Shown here one piece after another: positions 5,304 through 10,064 of a stretch of 10,064 nucleotides of DNA (its first letter is position 1; every line of letters starts with the position of its first letter). The notes under the pieces were generated by a model. That model did no database searches. It worked only from the letters and a program-made list of their open reading frames with translations, and was not told the origin of the DNA. The DNA comes from Victivallales bacterium (lineage in GTDB: Bacteria > Verrucomicrobiota > Lentisphaeria > Victivallales > JAUVCU01). A program made the translations under genes and the position numbers. The stretch spans positions 1 through 10,064 of the forward strand of contig JAOZMT010000044.1 in assembly GCA_029934175.1 (NCBI GenBank), written 5' to 3'.

Positions 5304-7003
5304 TGAGAGGATTTATGTTAGATATTCCATTGCAAAATCAAAATTTCAAAGCGTTATTTAGTAACGGAGTTAAATTTAATGTCCCTAAATTTCAAAGGGA
5401 TTATGCTTGGGATTTAGAGCAATGGGAGGAATTGTGGGAGGATATTCTAGGTCTTGATAAAGAAGAAGATTATCACTATATGGGATATATCGTTTTACAA
5501 CAAAAAAGCCAAGATGAATTTGTAATAATAGATGGACAGCAGAGACTTGTTACTTTATCAATAATGATTCTTGCATTAATGGGTAAGATACAATCTTTAA
5601 TTGATAATAAAATAGATGTTTTGGAGAATAAAGAAAGATTAAAACTTATAAATAACAGATATATAGGAACAATAAGTGCTGTTACATTAAATGTATCTAA
5701 CAAACTTAATTTAAATCGAAACAACAAACGACATTTTAGAGAGTTATCAACAAATTTAACTTCATTAAGGGAATCTCGTATTACTAAAACGAATTCTCTA
5801 CTGAATGATGCATTTGATTTTTTTTCAGAAAAAATAAATTTTCAAGAAATTAAAGAACTCGCAGAATTACTTGAAAAAGTAGGTAATCAACTTATTTTTA
5901 CAAAAATTATTGCAGAGGATAATATAAATGCATACAAGATATTTGAAACATTGAATGCTAGAGGAATGCAATTATCAAATGCAGATTTATTAAAAAACTA
6001 TATTTTTACTGTTCTTGATTCCGATGAACTTTTATCTAATGAACAATTAAACATACTTGATGAAGACTGGGCTGTAATTATTTCACAACTAGGAATAAAT
6101 GATTTTTCTAATTTTATAAGATGTCATCATAACATGCAAAAAGAATTAATTCCTAAACATCTTTTATACAATTCAATTAAAAAAATTGCTAATAGTCCTA
6201 AAGCCGCTAATGAATATTTTAAATCATTAAAAAAATATGTTTCAATTTATACAGATTTAGTTGAAGGAAGAGAAGAGTTTTGTAAAAGATATGGAAATTC
6301 AGCTAGCGATATAAAACACTATTTAGATTGTTTTAAATTATTTGACATTAAAACTCCTTATTCTTTATTAATGTCTATTTCCTTAGGAAAATTTTCAGAT
6401 GAAGAATTTACACTAACATTAAAATATATCTATGAATTATCAATTCGTTATAATGTTATTTGTAAATTATCACCTAAAGAACAAGATAAAAAATATAACA
6501 AAATTGCTATAAAAATATTTAATGGAGAATTTAAAAGAGCTAGTCATATAAAAAATAGCGAAGAGTTTAAAAACTTATATCCTAGTGATAAGACATTTAT
6601 TTCAGCTTTTACTTCTTTTTCCTTACCAAGTCGAAGATTTTCAAAACAAATAAGATTTTTATTGGCGGAAATAGAAAATATATTGGGAAGAAAAACAAAT
6701 TTCATGTATACAAATCTTGAACATATCTGCCCTTATAATGTTACAAAAGAGTGGGCGGAACATTTTAATAATGGCGATGAAGTATATCAAATTTATGATA
6801 AAATAGCAAATATGGTTTTGCTTGAAAAAGATGATTTAAAACGAGCAAGTTTTATTGATAAGAAAAAATATTATAAAGAAAGTGGTTTTGAACTTGCTAA
6901 AAAAGTTTCAAAATATGATGAGTGGGATTCATTTCAATTTTCAGCTCATCAATCATGGCTTGCGGAACAAGCAGTAAAAACTTGGCGTGTGGATTATGAG
7001 TAA
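5303..7003 (+). CDS. DUF262-DUF1524 (GmrSD/BrxU-like) predicted NTP-dependent nuclease
   Basis: The 566-residue protein has an N-terminal DUF262 domain, a ParB-like fold: PKFQRDYAW at 28-36, followed by the nucleotide-binding motif DGQQRLVTL at 77-85. The middle helical region includes NARGMQLSNADLLKNY, typical of the family. The C-terminus is DUF1524 (His-Me finger/HNH): EHICP with H474, then IANMVLLE with N503, then a KKKYYKESGFELAKK stretch. The GmrSD, BrxU and SspE proteins of this build cut modified phage DNA with NTP as cofactor or trigger; 'RloF'-type ORFs of Campylobacter type I loci may be relatives, though I could not check this. The start overlaps the hsdS stop as TAATG with a GGAGG site. 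The third metal-site residue usual in an N..gN..F segment is not obvious: here the sequence is EKDDLKRASF. The role is probably accessory defence beside the type I enzyme; its target is unknown. Confidence 0.88.
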   Translation: MRGFMLDIPLQNQNFKALFSNGVKFNVPKFQRDYAWDLEQWEELWEDILGLDKEEDYHYMGYIVLQQKSQDEFVIIDGQQRLVTLSIMILALMGKIQSLIDNKIDVLENKERLKLINNRYIGTISAVTLNVSNKLNLNRNNKRHFRELSTNLTSLRESRITKTNSLLNDAFDFFSEKINFQEIKELAELLEKVGNQLIFTKIIAEDNINAYKIFETLNARGMQLSNADLLKNYIFTVLDSDELLSNEQLNILDEDWAVIISQLGINDFSNFIRCHHNMQKELIPKHLLYNSIKKIANSPKAANEYFKSLKKYVSIYTDLVEGREEFCKRYGNSASDIKHYLDCFKLFDIKTPYSLLMSISLGKFSDEEFTLTLKYIYELSIRYNVICKLSPKEQDKKYNKIAIKIFNGEFKRASHIKNSEEFKNLYPSDKTFISAFTSFSLPSRRFSKQIRFLLAEIENILGRKTNFMYTNLEHICPYNVTKEWAEHFNNGDEVYQIYDKIANMVLLEKDDLKRASFIDKKKYYKESGFELAKKVSKYDEWDSFQFSAHQSWLAEQAVKTWRVDYE

Positions 7004-10000
7004 TATCACAAATGAAAATACATTTGAACGAGCTATTATTCAATCTTTAATTGATAATGGAGGATATGAGTTAGGGAATTCATTAGATTATGATTCAAAG
7101 ATAGGTTTATTTAAAGAGGATATTTTAAATTTTTTGCGAGATACGCAATCTAAGAACTGGGATAAGATATCTGGTATTCATGGCGAAAATGTTGAAAATA
7201 GAGTAATTCAACGAATTTGTAAAGAAATGGATTTGCGAGGTTGTCTTGATGTTATTAGAAATGGTTTTATTGATTATGGAGTTCGTTTTAAGTTAGTACA
7301 TTTCAAACCTGAATCAAAACTTAATCCTGAAACACAAGAGTTGTATGAAAAAAATCAACTTAAAATAGTTAGACAACTTTATTATTCTTCTAAAAATAAA
7401 AATTCTGTTGATTTGGTTATTTCTTTAAATGGTATTCCTGTTGCAACCATAGAGCTAAAAAATCATTTTACAGGACAAAGCACAAATAATGCTAAAAAAC
7501 AATTCGTAACAACTCGTGATAATAGAGAATCTTTATTTGCTTTTAAAAAGCGATCATTAGTTCATTTTGCTGTTGATGACGAAGATATTTTTATGACTAC
7601 AAAAATTGATGGAAATAAAACATATTGGTTACCATTCAATAAGGGCGATAATAAAGGGAAAGGAAATCCTGTAAATCCAAATGGATATAAAACGGATTAT
7701 CTTTGGGGGAAAGTTTTAATAAAAGATAGTTGGCTTGATATTGTTCAAAATTTTATACATTTACAGACCGAAGAAATCGAAATTGATGGTAAAGTTTTCA
7801 AAAAAGAAAAATTGATTTTTCCTCGTTATCATCAATTGGATGTTGTTAGACAAATTACCAGTGATGCTAAACAAAACGGTGTGGGGAATAATTATCTTGT
7901 TCAACATTCAGCAGGTTCAGGAAAAAGTAATTCTATTGCTTGGTTATCTTATCGATTATCGACATTGCACAATAAAGAAGATATGAGAATCTTTGATAGT
8001 GTGATTGTTGTAACTGATCGTAGAGTTTTAGATCAACAGTTACAAAATACGATTTATCAATTTGAACATAAAACTGGTGTTGTGCAAAAAATAGATAAAG
8101 ATAGTTCTCAATTAGCAAGTGCGATAAATACAGGTTCTCATATTATAATTACAACTTTGCAGAAGTTTCCATTTGTTTTGGATAAAATGAATAATATACC
8201 TAACAGAAAATATGCTGTAATTATTGATGAAGCTCATAGTTCTCAGGGAGGAGAAGCTCATAAGAAAATGAAAGAAGCATTGTCATTTAATCAGACAGAT
8301 GAGACTTTGATGGCTGCCGAAGAGCAGACTGAATATGGAGAACCAAATAACAGAATAGATGATGATTGGACAGCTGAAGATTTTATAATGGAGCAAATAG
8401 AAAAATCAGCTATAGCAAGAGGACGGCAAAACAATATTTCATTTTTTGCATTCACCGCAACTCCTAAATATAAAACTTTAGCAATATTTGGACAAGTAGG
8501 AATCAATAATAAACCAGAACCATTTCATCTTTATTCAATGAGACAAGCAATAGAAGAAGGTTTTATTCTTGATGTTCTAAATAATTATACCAATTATGAA
8601 TTATATTTTAAACTGTCAAAAGAAATAGAAGATGACCCCGCATTAAATAAGAAAAAAGCATCAAGAGCAATAGGTCATTTTGTAAATTTTCATCCTCATA
8701 ATTTAGCACAAAAAACAGAAATTATAATTGAGCATTTTAGACAGGTTGTAGCTAATAAAATTGGCGGTAGAGCAAAAGCAATGTTCATTACATCTTCTAG
8801 AAAATTAGCAAAAAGATATTTTGAAGAATTTAATAAATATATCAAAGCAAATAATTATTCTAATGAACTGAAAATTTTGGTTGCTTTTTCAGGGAAAGTT
8901 ATAGATGATAATTATCCAGATGGAGTATCAGAGCCACAATTAACAGGTTTTGGAGAAAAGGAATTACCAAAGGCATTTAATGAGAATGAGTATCGAATTT
9001 TAATTGTTGCAGATAAATATCAAACAGGTTTTGACCAACCAATGTTGCATACGATGTATATTGATAAAAAATTATCAGGTGTAAAAGCAGTTCAAACCTT
9101 ATCAAGACTAAATAGAACAGCATCAGGAAAAGAAGATACTTTTATTTTGGATTTCGTAAATGATAGAGAAACTATTTTTGAGTCATTTCAACCATATTAT
9201 GAAAAAACATCTGTTGCGGAAGAACCAGATATAAATCATCTTTTTGATTTAAAAGCAAAGTTAGATGGAAAACAAATTTTATGGCAATCTGAAATTGATG
9301 ACTTTTCCAATATTTATTTTAACCCGTCGAGGAAACTATCAGTAAAAGATCAATCTAAACTGTATGCATTGATAGATCCTGCAATTGAAAGATTTAAAGC
9401 TATAAAAACAGAAGATGAAAAAGCTGAATTCAAAAAAAGTTTACGAACTTGGACAAACCTTTATTCTTTTCTTGCACAAATAATGCCATTCAAAGAGCCC
9501 GAATTTGAAAAGTTTTATGCTTATGCAAAGTTACTTCAAACAAAATTTCCTAAAAATGAATTAGCAGATTCTTTGCAACTTTCAGATGAAATTGCAATGG
9601 AATATTATCGTTTGCAAAAAATAAAAGAAGGCTCAATAGATTTAATTAAAGGCGAAGAATTAGATTTAGATGGATTAAGCGAAGCAGGTATTAAAAGAGC
9701 CAAAGAAGAAAAAGCTAAACTATCTGAAATCATTAATGTTTTAAATGATAAATTTGGAACAGAATTTGAAGAGGCTGACAAACTGTTTTTTGAACAAATC
9801 GAAGAGGAATTAATACAAGATGAAAAATTGCAGTCTCAAGCAAAAGCTAATAAAATAGATACTTTTAAATATGCTTTTGAAGATATGTTTCTAAATAAAT
9901 TAATTGAGAGAATGGGTCAAAATCAAGAAATATTTGAAAAAATTATTGAAAACAAATCATTTGGAAGCACTGTTAAAGAATTAATGCTAAAAAAAGTATA

Positions 10001-10028
10001 TGATAAAATAAACAAAGAGGATTCTTAA
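6996..10028 (+). CDS. hsdR: Type I restriction endonuclease subunit HsdR
   Basis: This 1010-residue motor and nuclease subunit joins HsdM2S to translocate DNA with ATP and cut far from the unmethylated site. The N-terminal PD-(D/E)xK nuclease has D139 and E153-L-K155, with downstream Gln at 161 and 169. The SF2 helicase core follows: YHQ at 278-280, Walker A AGSGKS at 306-311, DEAH at 411-414, TATP at 487-490, KYQTGFDQP at 674-682 and QTLSRLNRT at 700-708. The C-terminal third is helical and charged, and probably binds the methylase. A charged insert lies between DEAH and TATP, as in related HsdR proteins. The start is taken at ATG 6996, overlapping the DUF262 gene by eight bases; a GTG at 6987 adds three residues and has no ribosome site. 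All catalytic motifs are present, so restriction should be functional if expressed. Confidence 0.97.
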   Translation: MSNITNENTFERAIIQSLIDNGGYELGNSLDYDSKIGLFKEDILNFLRDTQSKNWDKISGIHGENVENRVIQRICKEMDLRGCLDVIRNGFIDYGVRFKLVHFKPESKLNPETQELYEKNQLKIVRQLYYSSKNKNSVDLVISLNGIPVATIELKNHFTGQSTNNAKKQFVTTRDNRESLFAFKKRSLVHFAVDDEDIFMTTKIDGNKTYWLPFNKGDNKGKGNPVNPNGYKTDYLWGKVLIKDSWLDIVQNFIHLQTEEIEIDGKVFKKEKLIFPRYHQLDVVRQITSDAKQNGVGNNYLVQHSAGSGKSNSIAWLSYRLSTLHNKEDMRIFDSVIVVTDRRVLDQQLQNTIYQFEHKTGVVQKIDKDSSQLASAINTGSHIIITTLQKFPFVLDKMNNIPNRKYAVIIDEAHSSQGGEAHKKMKEALSFNQTDETLMAAEEQTEYGEPNNRIDDDWTAEDFIMEQIEKSAIARGRQNNISFFAFTATPKYKTLAIFGQVGINNKPEPFHLYSMRQAIEEGFILDVLNNYTNYELYFKLSKEIEDDPALNKKKASRAIGHFVNFHPHNLAQKTEIIIEHFRQVVANKIGGRAKAMFITSSRKLAKRYFEEFNKYIKANNYSNELKILVAFSGKVIDDNYPDGVSEPQLTGFGEKELPKAFNENEYRILIVADKYQTGFDQPMLHTMYIDKKLSGVKAVQTLSRLNRTASGKEDTFILDFVNDRETIFESFQPYYEKTSVAEEPDINHLFDLKAKLDGKQILWQSEIDDFSNIYFNPSRKLSVKDQSKLYALIDPAIERFKAIKTEDEKAEFKKSLRTWTNLYSFLAQIMPFKEPEFEKFYAYAKLLQTKFPKNELADSLQLSDEIAMEYYRLQKIKEGSIDLIKGEELDLDGLSEAGIKRAKEEKAKLSEIINVLNDKFGTEFEEADKLFFEQIEEELIQDEKLQSQAKANKIDTFKYAFEDMFLNKLIERMGQNQEIFEKIIENKSFGSTVKELMLKKVYDKINKEDS

Positions 10029-10031
10029 ATA

Positions 10032-10064
10032 ATGCAAACTTTAAGTGGAATGCCAACTTGTTCA
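10032..10064 (+). CDS. Start of a probable further gene, partial
   Basis: An ATG at 10032 lies three bases after the hsdR stop, with GAGGA at 10017-10021 as a plausible ribosome site ten bases upstream. The frame stays open for 11 codons (MQTLSGMPTCS) to the window edge. This suggests the operon continues past hsdR, but the piece is too short to name or to confirm as coding. Confidence 0.4.
   Translation, partial: MQTLSGMPTCS

Overview
The window is a strongly AT-rich, single-strand operon segment that carries one complete type I restriction-modification (R-M) system, hsdM - hsdS - hsdR, with two further nuclease-like genes inside it. All genes read left to right. Tryptophan is encoded by TGG, and no in-frame TGA interrupts any gene, so the standard bacterial code applies. 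Clear Shine-Dalgarno (SD) sequences (GGAGG, AGGA) precede several starts, which argues against Bacteroidota. The low GC, the close gene packing and the type I locus carrying extra 'restriction-linked' ORFs resemble Campylobacterota (Campylobacter or Arcobacter type). A low-GC Firmicute or Fusobacterium cannot be excluded. No rRNA, tRNA or housekeeping gene is present to settle the question.

Layout: (1) 1-69, the last 22 codons of an upstream gene that ends 15 bases before hsdM. (2) 85-1893, hsdM, the DNA adenine methyltransferase subunit. (3) 1894-2152, a roughly 260-base spacer that is not plain filler. It holds four copies of a 10-11-base AT-rich element in alternating orientation with exact 20-base spacing, then a GGAGG site, a 45-codon GTG-start small ORF, and a 19-base palindrome just before the next gene. 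(4) 2153-4015, a GHKL-family ATPase fused to a PD-(D/E)xK nuclease-like C-terminus, resembling the prokaryotic MORC/MutL-like proteins known from R-M operons. (5) 4002-5303, hsdS, the two-TRD specificity subunit. (6) 5303-7003, a DUF262-DUF1524 protein (GmrSD/BrxU-like, as in Campylobacter 'Rlo' ORFs). (7) 6996-10028, hsdR, the nuclease-translocase subunit. (8) 10032-10064, the first codons of a probable further gene.

From the MORC-like gene onward the reading frames overlap (8-14 bases, 1 base, 8 bases), so that gene, hsdS, the DUF262 gene and hsdR are almost certainly translated from one mRNA with coupling. HsdM2-HsdS would methylate adenine at a bipartite site, and HsdR would join it to translocate and cut unmethylated DNA. 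The MORC-like ATPase-nuclease and the DUF262-DUF1524 nuclease are not needed for classical type I R-M. They look like embedded accessory defence effectors, possibly back-up nucleases active against modified phage DNA or set off when restriction fails. That role is inference. The most unusual non-coding feature is the repeat and leader region between hsdM and the MORC-like gene, which could set the balance between protective methylation and the nuclease genes downstream.
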